Positions 27,393 through 36,781 of a stretch of 64,000 nt of DNA are shown here, one piece after another. The notes beneath the pieces were generated by a model. That model saw only the letters and a list, made by a program, of their open reading frames with translations, ran no database searches and was not told where the DNA came from. Every line of letters begins with the position of its first letter. The stretch's first letter is position 1. Origin of the DNA: Corynebacterium poyangense (lineage in GTDB: Bacteria; Actinomycetota; Actinomycetes; Mycobacteriales; Mycobacteriaceae); the NCBI RefSeq assembly GCF_014522205.1, contig NZ_CP046884.1, positions 2,542,001 through 2,606,000 on the forward strand, written 5' to 3'. The position numbers were made by a program, and so were the translations under genes.

Positions 27393-28171
27393 TGGCCCTA
27401 GAACAAGAATTTTCGACGCTTCGTTGCCACGATGACACTCATGCTCTTGTGGTCGAACTCAACCGTCCACAGGTCCGTAACGCCATCGATGAAGTCATGG
27501 TGACGGAGCTTCACCAGGTCTGTGCGGAATTAGAAAACAACCCCCGGGTAATGATCATCACCGGAACCGAAGTTGACGTTTCTGGCAAAGGTAAACGCGG
27601 TATTTTTGCCTCTGGCGCAGATATTTCTCAGCTCCGAGAACGACGCCGCGACGATGCTTTACGCGGAGTAAACTCAACGATTTTCCACAGAATCAGTGCG
27701 TTGCCCATGCCGGTGATAGCCGCTATTGATGGCTATGCCCTCGGCGGTGGTTTGGAGTTAGCTTTAGCCGCTGACTTTCGGGTCGCCACCGACCGGGCAG
27801 TTTTTAGCCAACCCGAAGCTGGGCTCGGGATAGTAGCCGCCGCTGGAGCGCTGTGGCGGCTGAAAAAAGCGGTCGGTGAGCCCCTAGCGAAACAGATGAT
27901 TTTGGCGGGACGCACCCTCAATGCCCAGGAAGCCCTGGAGTATCAGTTAGTGGCGGGAATTTACCCCGCCCCAGAGTTAATGACAGCGGCCATGGATTTA
28001 GCCGGACAGATTGCCGCGCTGGATCCCTTAGCCGTGCGCTTGAGTAAACAACTTTTTGCCATGCCTGATTCAGTTCACCCCGGAGTGGACAACATTGCAC
28101 AAGCCATTTGCTTTGAATCAGCAGAAAAATTTGCCCGGATGGATGCGTTTTTAGAAAAGAGGCGGACATGA
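27392..28171 (+). CDS. paaF: 2,3-dehydroadipyl-CoA hydratase PaaF (crotonase family)
   Basis: 259-residue enoyl-CoA hydratase. Both catalytic glutamates are in place (GYALGGGLELA and FSQPEAGLGI), in contrast to the isomerase PaaG upstream. The oxyanion motif is FASGADIS. The true start is ATG at 27392, which shares a base with the thiolase stop (TAATG). The usual GAGGT after the second Glu is AAGAL here, a mild deviation. It overlaps paaH by 4 bases. Confidence 0.87.
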   Translation: MALEQEFSTLRCHDDTHALVVELNRPQVRNAIDEVMVTELHQVCAELENNPRVMIITGTEVDVSGKGKRGIFASGADISQLRERRRDDALRGVNSTIFHRISALPMPVIAAIDGYALGGGLELALAADFRVATDRAVFSQPEAGLGIVAAAGALWRLKKAVGEPLAKQMILAGRTLNAQEALEYQLVAGIYPAPELMTAAMDLAGQIAALDPLAVRLSKQLFAMPDSVHPGVDNIAQAICFESAEKFARMDAFLEKRRT

Positions 28172-29016
28172 GCATTGATGCACTGCCGGCAAAAGTCGGA
28201 GTTTTAGGTGGCGGACGAATGGGCGGAGGAATAGCTCACGCCTTTCTCATTAAAGGCTGCCAGGTAACAGTGGTTGATGTCTCCGACAACGCTGCCGCTG
28301 CTGCCCGAGAGCGGATAGAACGAGACGTGGCCGGTTCTCTCAAACGTGGATTGGACATTTCCTATGATAGTTGTTTAGACAACTTAAAGGTTAGCTGCGA
28401 TATGTCTAGTTTCCATAACTGTGACCTCATCATTGAAGCAGTACCCGAGGATTTACAGCTGAAGCAGGATTCTTTCCGGAAAATTTCAGCAGTAGCCCCG
28501 GAGGCCCTTCTCGCCACGAACACATCATCTCTTTCGGTGAGTGATCTGGCCCTCAACGCTGCGCGTCCAGAAAATGTTATTGGCCTGCATTTCTTTAATC
28601 CGGTTCCAGCTTCAAAGTTGGTGGAAATTATTGTGACTCACAACACTCGGGAAGAGTTAGTGGCCGAAGCTCGAGACTGGGTCAAAGCGCTTGATAAAAC
28701 CCCCGTGGTAGTCAAAGACGCCCCTGGTTTTGCCTCCTCGCGACTTGGGGTGGCCATAGCTCTTGAAGCCATGCGGATGGTGGAAGAAGGAGTAGCCAGC
28801 GCTGAAGATATTGATGCCGCTATGGTCCTAGGATACAAATTCCCCATTGGGCCACTAGCGCTTACGGACATCGTAGGGCTCGACGTCCGGCTGGGGATTG
28901 CAGAATATCTCCAGGAAACCCTCGGAGAAAGATTTGCACCCCCGGCCATATTGCGTGACAAGGTAGAAAAAGACCAGTTAGGGCGCAAAACTGGGCAGGG
29001 TTTTTATAGCTATTAG
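28168..29016 (+). CDS. paaH: 3-hydroxyadipyl-CoA dehydrogenase
   Basis: 282-residue NAD-dependent dehydrogenase. The nucleotide loop GVLGGGRMGGGIAHAF opens the protein, and the catalytic HFFNPVP (His) and the C-terminal helical domain are present. It forms the last gene of the paaA operon and overlaps paaF by 4 bases (ATGA). It is a stand-alone short form, not a fusion with a hydratase. Confidence 0.93.
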   Translation: MSIDALPAKVGVLGGGRMGGGIAHAFLIKGCQVTVVDVSDNAAAAARERIERDVAGSLKRGLDISYDSCLDNLKVSCDMSSFHNCDLIIEAVPEDLQLKQDSFRKISAVAPEALLATNTSSLSVSDLALNAARPENVIGLHFFNPVPASKLVEIIVTHNTREELVAEARDWVKALDKTPVVVKDAPGFASSRLGVAIALEAMRMVEEGVASAEDIDAAMVLGYKFPIGPLALTDIVGLDVRLGIAEYLQETLGERFAPPAILRDKVEKDQLGRKTGQGFYSY

Positions 29017-29025
29017 GGGTTGACC

Positions 29026-29469
29026 CTAGGCCTCTGATGGGGTGGAGGATCGTGGCTCTACTAGGGCGTTGGTGATCCGAGCGGTGCATAAGCGCCGACC
29101 ATGATCGTCGGCGATCACCACCTCATGGGAGCATAGGCGTTTGCCGAGGTGAAGGGCTGTGGCTGTGGCTATAACCTGGCCTTCGCGACCGGAAGAATGG
29201 TGGGTTGCGTTGATGTCGACCCCCACTGCCACTTTGCCCAAGGTGGAAGCATGAATAACCGCAGCCCAACTGCCTACCGCCTCAGCCAAACACACCATGG
29301 CGCCACCGTGAAGAAGCCCGAATGACTGCCTATTCCCGGAGACCGGCATAGAGGCCACTACTTTCTTGGCACTCTGGCTCAGAATCTCTACTCCCATTTT
29401 CTTATCTAGTTCCCCTAACACAATCTGCCAGGGCACACCCGGGGTGGGGGAGGAGTCAGAATGAGACAT
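29026..29469 (-). CDS. paaI: Hotdog-fold thioesterase PaaI
   Basis: 147-residue acyl-CoA thioesterase with the family motif LLHGGAMVCLAEAVGSWAA (about 53-71). In phenylacetate clusters PaaI is believed to rescue CoA from stalled intermediates. It is on the opposite strand, 9 bases from paaH, and divergent from paaZ, so it may share the paaZ control region. Confidence 0.87.
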   Translation of the reverse strand: MSHSDSSPTPGVPWQIVLGELDKKMGVEILSQSAKKVVASMPVSGNRQSFGLLHGGAMVCLAEAVGSWAAVIHASTLGKVAVGVDINATHHSSGREGQVIATATALHLGKRLCSHEVVIADDHGRRLCTARITNALVEPRSSTPSEA

Positions 29470-29535
29470 CAGGTCATTCTCCTAACAAGTATCTCTTACC
29501 AACATTTTTTGGTGATATCCGTTACACTATAACCA

Positions 29536-29560
29536 TATACTGACCGACCGTACGGGTGGT
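29536..29560 (+). promoter_or_regulatory. paaZ promoter -10 element overlapped by a PaaR-type operator
   Basis: TATACT at 29536-29541 is a good -10 element. The 22-mer starting inside it at 29539 begins ACTGACCGACCG and agrees with the recalled PaaR box at all but two fixed positions. No clear -35 is at the right distance. The site lies between divergent paaI and paaZ and may control both. Confidence 0.72.
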
Positions 29561-29615
29561 TACTCCCGTCTCGACACTCCCTCACCCTCAGAGCACTTAA
29601 GGACATTTCTTTCCG

Positions 29616-31715
29616 ATGACTACACCCCACATTGCGCGCGCTATCCTTCACGATGATGAACCCACCGTACTTCCCAGTTACCTCAAAGATCAGTGGGTAT
29701 GGCCACAAGAGGGCGGAAGAATTAGTGATATTAGTGATCCAGCCACTGGGGCAAGAATCGCCCGAGCTACCACTACTGGGCTGGATTCTCAGGGCGCGGT
29801 AGAGCACGGACGCCGTTGCGGCCACGAAAATTTAGCCAAGCTCAGCTTTCATGACCGCGCTCTTATTCTCAAGGATCTGGCGTTATACCTGCAAGAACAC
29901 AAAGAACAGCTGTACCAGATTTCCTATCACACCGGGGCAACCTCCCGAGATCACCTCATTGATGTTGATGGTGGGATTGGCACTCTCTTTGTGTTTTCCT
30001 CTAAAGGTCGCCGTGAAATGCCTAACTCTACCGTGATGATCGACGGCAGCGCCGAGCAATTATCGCGAGATGGAACCTTCCTCGGTGAGCACATCTACAC
30101 CCCAATCCCAGGCGTCGCAGTACAAATCAACGCTTTCAACTTCCCGGTTTGGGGGTTCCTGGAGAAATTTGCTCCCGCGTTTATTGCCGGGGTGCCCACC
30201 ATCCTTAAGCCTGCGACTCCTACTAGTTATGTGGCGGCTGCGTGCGTCGAACTTATGATAAATTCCGGGCTTCTTCCTGACGGTTCGCTCCAACTCATCA
30301 GCGGTTCCGCTGGTGACCTGCTATCTCACCTGGATTATCGAGATCACGTAGCCTTTACCGGTTCCGCCGGAACCGCGGCAATGTTGCGTAAACAAGTAGC
30401 AGATGGTGTCCGGTTCAGCGCGGAAGCAGATTCTTTGAACGCAGCTATTCTGGGCGAGGGGGTCAGCGTCGAGGACCCTGAATTTGATGCCTATATTCGG
30501 ACCCTCTTTGGGGAAATCAGTGCCAAAGCGGGTCAAAAGTGTACCGCTATCCGGCGCGCATTGGTGCCCGAATCCATGGTGGAGGCTGTGGTCTCTGCGC
30601 TATCACAGCGCATAAATGACAAAATCATCGTGGGAAATCCTCAGGATGATGCCACCACCATGGGGCCAGTGGTATCCCTGGAGCAAGCTGAGGATGTCAA
30701 AGCAGCAACGCAGCGGCTTATTGAGGCTGGTGGAGTCCTCAAACTTGGTGGTCCGAACGCTATTGATGGGGCCTTTGTTCCGCCCACTATCCTCAGCTTT
30801 GATGGTGATAACCGCTGGGCAGAAGCCGTGCATACGGTAGAAGCCTTTGGTCCAGTGGTATCAGTTGTGGCCTACCATGATCGACACGAAGCTATAGAAT
30901 TGGCTGCTCGTGGTGGTGGATCCTTGGTGGCTACCGTGTGTACCCATGATGCTGAGGAAGCGGCGGCCTATGCTCAAGGGATTGCAGCCCACCACGGGCG
31001 CCTGCACTTCCTGGATCGAGACGATGCCCGAAGTACCACTGGACATGGATCACCCCTGCCTCATCTGATCCATGGTGGGCCAGGGCGCGCCGGTGGAGGG
31101 GAAGAACTTGGGGGAGTCCGCGGAATCAAACACTATATGCAGCGCAGCGCCATTCAAGGAACGCCAGACCACCTCACCGCTATTACTGGCCAGTGGCATC
31201 GTGGAGCCCGCGTTAACAAAGTCACCCGTGCTGAAGTTGATGCTGGCACCGGTACGCACCCCTTCCGTAAATCCCTCGCTGAACTACGCATCGGGGATCA
31301 ATTTGCCTCGGACCTGCGGACCGTTGAGCTGAAGGATATTCTCGATTTTGCCCACACCACTGGTGATACGTTCTATGCGCATACCGATGAAGAAGCTGCG
31401 ATGGCTAACCCCTTCTTCCCACGTCGCGTAGCTCACGGCTACCTGTTGGTGTCCTGGGCAGCCGGACTTTTCGTAGAACCTCAGCCCGGCCCGGTTCTAG
31501 CTAATTACGGGCTAGAGAATCTACGCTTTATTACCCCGGTAACCTACGGTGATGCCATAAGAGTGGAACTTACTGCTAAGCGCATTACGCCCCGAGTCAC
31601 CGATGACTATGGCGAAGTTGCCTGGGATACGGTGCTTTATAACCAGAATGATGAGATAGTCGCACAGTATGACGTGCTGACGCTGGTAGAAAAAGAACAC
31701 CTCACCTATGGCTAA
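29616..31715 (+). CDS. paaZ: Oxepin-CoA hydrolase / semialdehyde dehydrogenase PaaZ
   Basis: Bifunctional ring-opening enzyme, 699 residues. The N-terminal aldehyde dehydrogenase domain (about 1-520) has FTGSAGTA, the active-site Cys in GQKCTAIRR, and the Glu of SAEADSLN. The C-terminal MaoC-like hydratase domain (about 540-690) has HTDEEAAMANPFFPRRVAHG. The start has AAGGAC upstream at a slightly long distance. It is transcribed separately from paaA-H but behind the same type of operator. Confidence 0.94.
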   Translation: MTTPHIARAILHDDEPTVLPSYLKDQWVWPQEGGRISDISDPATGARIARATTTGLDSQGAVEHGRRCGHENLAKLSFHDRALILKDLALYLQEHKEQLYQISYHTGATSRDHLIDVDGGIGTLFVFSSKGRREMPNSTVMIDGSAEQLSRDGTFLGEHIYTPIPGVAVQINAFNFPVWGFLEKFAPAFIAGVPTILKPATPTSYVAAACVELMINSGLLPDGSLQLISGSAGDLLSHLDYRDHVAFTGSAGTAAMLRKQVADGVRFSAEADSLNAAILGEGVSVEDPEFDAYIRTLFGEISAKAGQKCTAIRRALVPESMVEAVVSALSQRINDKIIVGNPQDDATTMGPVVSLEQAEDVKAATQRLIEAGGVLKLGGPNAIDGAFVPPTILSFDGDNRWAEAVHTVEAFGPVVSVVAYHDRHEAIELAARGGGSLVATVCTHDAEEAAAYAQGIAAHHGRLHFLDRDDARSTTGHGSPLPHLIHGGPGRAGGGEELGGVRGIKHYMQRSAIQGTPDHLTAITGQWHRGARVNKVTRAEVDAGTGTHPFRKSLAELRIGDQFASDLRTVELKDILDFAHTTGDTFYAHTDEEAAMANPFFPRRVAHGYLLVSWAAGLFVEPQPGPVLANYGLENLRFITPVTYGDAIRVELTAKRITPRVTDDYGEVAWDTVLYNQNDEIVAQYDVLTLVEKEHLTYG

Positions 31716-31719
31716 AAGG

Positions 31720-31756
31720 AAGGTTCGACGTCTCTTCGGCGTCGGATAACCTTTCG
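31720..31756 (+). terminator. Putative terminator after paaZ
   Basis: CGACG and CGTCG arms flank a short loop, with outer pairing of AAGG and CCTT; only a short T-run follows, so termination strength is uncertain. Confidence 0.4.
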
Positions 31757-31813
31757 TGGACTTTTAGCTTTGAGGTTGAGGATAGGCTAAGACCCGGAAG
31801 CGATAAAGACCAT

Positions 31814-32371
31814 TTAGCTGGGTGGGATAGGGCGGACGGGGAACTGGTCTGCCGGATAGAAGATTGGGGTTAATCCCACCGTGAGGAGGAAGGAACACAC
31901 CGCTAGAGCAATGATTCCGAGGGTGATCTTCTGGATGGTGGGGCTAGCGAATCTCTGGTGGAACAACGCTCCCAGTGCGGTGCCAACGGTGTTGAGAAGA
32001 AAATCATCGGTATCGGTGCGTCCGGCTCCAAGAATGAATTGACTAATTTCAATCGCGAGGCTGAAAGCCGCCCCCACCATAATGATTTTTCGTAGCGACC
32101 ATTGAATTCGGCAAGACAGCAAAAATCCCAGCGGTAGAAAGAGTAGGACGTTACCTACTAGGTCAAAAATTGGACTGAACCACGTGGTACTGGTCCAGAT
32201 CTGTTCGAAGGGGATTAGTTCTAAGCTGCGGTGTTCTTGGTTCTCTGGGCGCCAGAGGTAGCCAATGCGATACCAGCGTTTACAAAGAGTGAGTGCCAGA
32301 ATCACTCCCACGTAGGCTAAGAGCAGATAATTCACCCAGGCGTGGGAGACTCTACGGTTTGTGGTACTCAT
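31814..32371 (-). CDS. VanZ family membrane protein
   Basis: 185 residues with four to five hydrophobic segments. It has the VanZ marks LVGNVLLFLPLGFLLSC and AIEISQFILGAGRTDTDD. The family takes its name from a teicoplanin-resistance accessory, but most members have unknown roles. The true start is ATG at 32371; the longer frame reads antisense through the nnr gene. It is divergent from nnr. Confidence 0.84.
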   Translation of the reverse strand: MSTTNRRVSHAWVNYLLLAYVGVILALTLCKRWYRIGYLWRPENQEHRSLELIPFEQIWTSTTWFSPIFDLVGNVLLFLPLGFLLSCRIQWSLRKIIMVGAAFSLAIEISQFILGAGRTDTDDFLLNTVGTALGALFHQRFASPTIQKITLGIIALAVCSFLLTVGLTPIFYPADQFPVRPIPPS

Positions 32372-32434
32372 AGGGTCTAACCTTAGAGGTGGAAGGTCGC
32401 TTGCTGCACCTCGTATTGACCGCAAGGGAGAATA

Positions 32435-34087
32435 ATGCAACCCCAGCATCTTGCCGCACCACTGTTCCGGGTCGCCCACATCCGCGCAGCGGAGGCGCCT
32501 CTGCTCCAGGAGCAAACTCATCCCGATCAGCTCATGCGTTCGGCAGCACACGCCGTCGCGGAAACAGCCCAGATGATGCTGCGCCGGACCGACTGCAAGA
32601 ACGTGTTGCTTCTGGTGGGATCCGGCGGCAATGGCGGCGATGCTCTCTATGCCGGAGTTGAGCTGCTCAGCGACGGGGTGGACGTCGCTGCTTATCTGCT
32701 CTACCCAGAAAAAACTTACCAATCAGCTTGGGAGGCTTTTTGTGCCGCTGGAGGTCGGGCAATAGATCAACATGAGCTGACGGCAAAGCCCTGGGGTTTG
32801 GTGATTGACGGGCTCTTAGGGATCGGTGCTCGGGGTGGTCTTCGTGCAGAAGCGCAGGATATTGTCGCGGCGGTATCCGAATCTGCAGCACCGGTGTTAG
32901 CGGTAGATATCCCTTCCGGTGTTGACGCCGACACCGGACACGCTGGTCAACTTCATCTTTCCGCTGACCTCACCGTGACGTTCGGCGGCCTGCGCTACGC
33001 CCACGCGCTTTCTCCGACGTGTGGTTTAGTTCTTCTGGGGAATCCGCATCTTCCCGGCCAGCTCCAGCGAAGCATTCAAGCGGAATTAGCAACTGACGCG
33101 CCATCTGACGCCGCTGTTCTCTACGCCTGGCGAACAGAAAACATACCCGATCTTAGTGAGCCTCGTCGTCGCGGAGCATCCCTTGAGCCTATTCCCCTTT
33201 ATCCCCGTTTCCCCCGGCAAGAACCCAGCATCGACGACGATAAGTACAGCGGTGGGGTAGTGGGAATTGCGGCCGGGTCGGCGAAATATCGCGGTGCCGC
33301 TACTCTATGCACTGCCGGGGCGCTACGAGCTACTAGCTCGATGGTTCGCTATGCCGGAGACTGTTGGGAACGGGTCGTGGCGACTCATCCAGAGGTGGTA
33401 GCCACAGCGACACTAACTGACTGTGGCCGAGTTCAAACCTGGGTTTTTGGCCCTGGTAGAGGGCTAGATTCCACAGCCCGTGAGGAGCTTTCTTTCCTTC
33501 TTGCCCAGCCTGAACCCCTGATAATTGATGCCGATGGGATCAGTCTGCTTGCGCAAGATTCAGCTCTCCTTGGTGCGTTAAAAGACTCGACGTCAACCGG
33601 CCGCACAATTATCCTCACCCCTCACGCCGGGGAGTTTTCTCGATTGGCTGCCGCCATTAACACTGGTTCAGGAGATAGTTCCATGCCGGACGTGGAAAAC
33701 GATAGCTTGTTGTCTGTGCGTAGCCTGGCTGGCTACCTAGGGGCAACCATCCTCTTAAAGGGGCGAACCAGCATTATCAGTACCGAACAACAATCGTTGA
33801 TCGTGAATTGCGGTAACTCCTGGGCAGCAACCCCTGGATCAGGAGACGTGTTGGCCGGTGTACTAGGCGCACTCGTGGCTCGTTATGAAGCGCGAAATAA
33901 AAGATCCGACACCGATGTTTCACGTGAAACCTTGCTTGACGTAGTGGGTGAAGCTGTTATTCTCCACGCCAGAGCAGCAGCACTAGCCTCTGAAAACATA
34001 TATGGACAAGCTCCAATCAGTGCTGTTCAGTTAGCTAAAGCGATACCCCTAGCGTGGACGAAAGAACTGAACAACCCGGAAAACTAA
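32435..34087 (+). CDS. nnr: Bifunctional NAD(P)H-hydrate epimerase / ADP-dependent dehydratase
   Basis: Repairs hydrated NAD(P)H. The N-terminal YjeF_N epimerase domain (about 1-215) has VGSGGNGGDALYAG. The C-terminal ribokinase-like dehydratase (about 235-545) has LTPHAGEFSRLA and ATPGSGDVLAGVLGAL. 550 residues. AGGGAGA precedes the ATG. A parS-type sequence at 33916-33931 is read within the gene as part of DVSRET. Confidence 0.93.
   Translation: MQPQHLAAPLFRVAHIRAAEAPLLQEQTHPDQLMRSAAHAVAETAQMMLRRTDCKNVLLLVGSGGNGGDALYAGVELLSDGVDVAAYLLYPEKTYQSAWEAFCAAGGRAIDQHELTAKPWGLVIDGLLGIGARGGLRAEAQDIVAAVSESAAPVLAVDIPSGVDADTGHAGQLHLSADLTVTFGGLRYAHALSPTCGLVLLGNPHLPGQLQRSIQAELATDAPSDAAVLYAWRTENIPDLSEPRRRGASLEPIPLYPRFPRQEPSIDDDKYSGGVVGIAAGSAKYRGAATLCTAGALRATSSMVRYAGDCWERVVATHPEVVATATLTDCGRVQTWVFGPGRGLDSTAREELSFLLAQPEPLIIDADGISLLAQDSALLGALKDSTSTGRTIILTPHAGEFSRLAAAINTGSGDSSMPDVENDSLLSVRSLAGYLGATILLKGRTSIISTEQQSLIVNCGNSWAATPGSGDVLAGVLGALVARYEARNKRSDTDVSRETLLDVVGEAVILHARAAALASENIYGQAPISAVQLAKAIPLAWTKELNNPEN
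33916..33931. other. parS-like site 1
   Basis: TGTTTCACGTGAAACC: 15 of 16 bases of the corynebacterial parS sequence TGTTTCACGTGAAACA, within nnr. Confidence 0.75.
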
Positions 34088-34571
34088 CGCCTCGTAGAAC
34101 TTAGATAAACACGACCAGAAATCGCTGTTCCACCTATGCGGTGGGCTTTCACTGTTGGCGGGATACTCTAGATGACACATCCTAAGTGGGGCGCGTTAGT
34201 GGGGGGTGCTGGGTTTCGGTGGGGGTGCTGGGGCGCGCGATAGGGGCGAAGAATCTTCGTCTCACCTCGCGATGGCAAAGAAGGCGATATACTTCCTAGT
34301 GGGAAACTACTTTTTTGGGTTTCAGGGTAGTCACTCAGACGTTTTGCGACGTCTTGGTGGTTTCAAACGCGCAGTTTAGGGCAGCTAAGCACGAACAAAT
34401 CAGCGAGGCTGAGGCTGTCATCACACACCTGTTTTCCGGTGATCCACTACGTGCTAAGGAGCACCTGTTCATAAAAAAAATTTGCTGTCGCGGAACCTCA
34501 ACTGCGGGACCGCAGTCTAACCGAGTACCTGCATCACAACTGCTTGAAAAACTCACAGAGGAGGACCTGAC
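34088..34571. other. Gap before the lipoprotein gene
   Basis: About 480 bases without a secure gene. It holds a weak CCACC/GGTGG hairpin after nnr (34130-34144), a direct repeat GGGGGTGCTGGG (34202-34213 and 34221-34232), and an AGACGT/ACGTCT inverted repeat (34337-34354). A TTG-initiated frame at 34315-34602 could encode 95 residues but has no ribosome site or known homology. Confidence 0.5.
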
Positions 34572-35192
34572 GTGGCCAGACGCTCAGCACCATCTGCTTT
34601 AGGAATGGTCCTGTCCAGCATGATGATCTTGCTTTTGCTGTCTGGCTGCAGCAATGACGTATCTAAGACACAACAAGAAGAAACGACGGTAACCGCAGCT
34701 TCCGGGATTGAATTTGATCCACACATGCCCTACGCGCCTGGAGAATTCAACGCGGAAGATCCCAACTTCACACTGCGGAATATATGCGAAGACTATACCG
34801 ACGACATGGCGGCAGAGCTGGAGTTAGGGAAGAGGCTTCCCAATGTAGAGGAACCCTCTTCCGAGCATGGATACCTCTGCCAGTTTGTCCCAAAAACACG
34901 AATGGAAAGCTTCGACGACCTGTTTCTGGTGAATGATTCTTTCGCTAAAGAACAAATAGAGAATAATCTTGTGATTTTTCAAGATCCTCATCAATCTCGC
35001 ATTCCCGGGGTCTATTCATATCTACTTAGTCCTCATGACCAGTATCAATGCACTGCTGCCTATGCTAGTAACAGCGGAAGAGTTAATCTCACTTATTTCG
35101 ATTTTGATTTGAGGGGACGTCCAGAAGCGCTTTGTAATAATGCAGTACAAACACTCGAAAAAATTATTATCAGGATCGGGGGATCCCTATGA
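34572..35192 (+). CDS. DUF3558-like secreted lipoprotein
   Basis: 206 residues. A lipoprotein signal is clear: basic start MARRS, hydrophobic core, and lipobox LLSGC (Cys at about 27). The mature part has cysteines at about 73, 97 and near the C-terminus in the spacing typical of DUF3558 proteins. AGGAGG sits upstream of the GTG start. The stop overlaps the next gene by 4 bases, so the two are translationally coupled. Base composition is more AT-rich than in the flanking housekeeping genes. The function is unknown; it is likely a surface partner of the next product. Confidence 0.78.
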   Translation: MARRSAPSALGMVLSSMMILLLLSGCSNDVSKTQQEETTVTAASGIEFDPHMPYAPGEFNAEDPNFTLRNICEDYTDDMAAELELGKRLPNVEEPSSEHGYLCQFVPKTRMESFDDLFLVNDSFAKEQIENNLVIFQDPHQSRIPGVYSYLLSPHDQYQCTAAYASNSGRVNLTYFDFDLRGRPEALCNNAVQTLEKIIIRIGGSL

Positions 35193-36781
35193 CAATCGAA
35201 ATAAATTTCGGCTCAGTCTATAAAGAAGCTTTTTCCCTAGAGGATATTGCTGAAAAAACTGAAAGAACCATCCAATCGGCCGTACAACATGGTTTATCAC
35301 CAACATATTCACAAGTATCTGGGCTAGATCAGCTCGCTAATTCTCATTCGAATTCCTTAGTTGGGGGATCTAACTCCGCTGCAGTGGCACTTACTGAATA
35401 CGCAATCCAAATACGGTGGGCGGCCGATACTTTACATAAAAGCGTTCATGCTATCGAGTCTCAAGAATTGTTTAATTCTCAAGGATTATCGATCGCCAAT
35501 CCTGATGGAACACCAATGGATCGGCATGTCTTATTCCAAGCACAACCGATGCCTACTATCGCTCCTTTTCATTTCCTTCCGCCGACTGTTTTACCCACTC
35601 CGAAGTTAGAGTTACTGGCAGCCCAATTTCACACCACTAACCCTGCTCAAGTTCTGTCAGCATCCCAGGCATGGAGCAAGTTAAGCGCCAAAATAGAAGA
35701 AGTAGTGGCAAATCTCCATCAAGTTGCTAGTTCTCTGAACTCGCATAATCAAGGAGAGGTCATTGATAAGGCTTCAGCCAAAATTCTGGGTTTAGCTCAG
35801 TCGGGCCAAAATTTCGTGGTCAATGCAGGTGCAATGGCTGCTTCAGTTAGTCAATTGAATACCATCCATGCCACTGGTTTAAAGATTGTGCAGGGTATGC
35901 AGGCTATCGTTGCAGCGAATTCGACCGATCCTGCTCGTGCGCAAATAATTGAGCAAGGTCTATTACAAGCTTTCCCGGGGATCTTCACGCCGGAAGTGCT
36001 GACAGGAGTGCCGGTAGTCAAACACCTCATGGAGCTTCCCCCTAGTACCGGCGGTGGTTCGGCTGAGGCCCGATTAGATCAAACAGTTGCTGAGCACCTG
36101 CCTACAGGAGTTGGGCTTGCTCCCTCAGGGCAAATTGTGGACCACATGATTCGGGCGGTAGAGGATCAGACTGGTCTTAGGGTCAACTACCCTGACCATG
36201 TTCCACACCCCGCAGCTGACTCGCTTAATGCAGTCGGAACACATTCGGCTCAGGCAGTTCCACAGAACTTACAGTCGATGGTGCCCCCTACCATTACTGG
36301 AAATACGGGCGGTGTTTCAACTTCTTCACACACCAATGGAGCAACACATCTTCCTGGTTTTTCGAGCAGTATGATCCCTTCTAATTCAAGCTCCTCCACA
36401 AATGCCGGCGGACTAAACCGTTTCGGTGGTCCAGGAAACAATCTACGCACCCCTAGTAGTTTTACCGGCGGGTCAGGTACAACTGGCTTCGGAGTACCTG
36501 GTTCTGGAAACCAATCAGCTGGTAGTGGAGCTCTAAATAGTGGCAGCACATCGGCAACTTATCTAAACAACCAAGCAAGCACGGCGATGACCACCCGGGG
36601 ACCTGGCGGGTTAGCTCATGCCACTCACGCGGGTACTTCCGGTAGTACTGCAACACATCGGAGACGTAAACCCGTTAAAACTGTCACCAGCGCAGTAGAG
36701 CGAGAGGGCAATTTATTAGAGCTCCTAGGTCCACGCCCAAAGATTGTGCCAAGGGTAATAGGTGATTGGGTAAGAGGATAA
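35189..36781 (+). CDS. PPE/WXG-like helical protein with low-complexity tail
   Basis: 530 residues without signal peptide or membrane segment. Two helical hairpins are predicted by eye: about 15-95, with IQIRWAADTLHK, and about 152-245. In the second, W162 followed by NQGE near 187-190 resembles a degenerate PPE/WXG turn. Residues about 370-500 are Gly/Ser/Asn/Thr-rich, and a conserved-looking end reads RPKIVPRVIGDWVRG. I see no YxxxD/E type VII secretion signal. It is coupled to the lipoprotein gene (ATGA overlap). A type VII substrate-like role is inference. Confidence 0.7.
   Translation: MTIEINFGSVYKEAFSLEDIAEKTERTIQSAVQHGLSPTYSQVSGLDQLANSHSNSLVGGSNSAAVALTEYAIQIRWAADTLHKSVHAIESQELFNSQGLSIANPDGTPMDRHVLFQAQPMPTIAPFHFLPPTVLPTPKLELLAAQFHTTNPAQVLSASQAWSKLSAKIEEVVANLHQVASSLNSHNQGEVIDKASAKILGLAQSGQNFVVNAGAMAASVSQLNTIHATGLKIVQGMQAIVAANSTDPARAQIIEQGLLQAFPGIFTPEVLTGVPVVKHLMELPPSTGGGSAEARLDQTVAEHLPTGVGLAPSGQIVDHMIRAVEDQTGLRVNYPDHVPHPAADSLNAVGTHSAQAVPQNLQSMVPPTITGNTGGVSTSSHTNGATHLPGFSSSMIPSNSSSSTNAGGLNRFGGPGNNLRTPSSFTGGSGTTGFGVPGSGNQSAGSGALNSGSTSATYLNNQASTAMTTRGPGGLAHATHAGTSGSTATHRRRKPVKTVTSAVEREGNLLELLGPRPKIVPRVIGDWVRG

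Noticed and set aside
32372..32722. 117-residue N-terminal extension of the VanZ protein
   Set aside because: It runs antisense into nnr; ATG at 32371 gives a complete VanZ domain.
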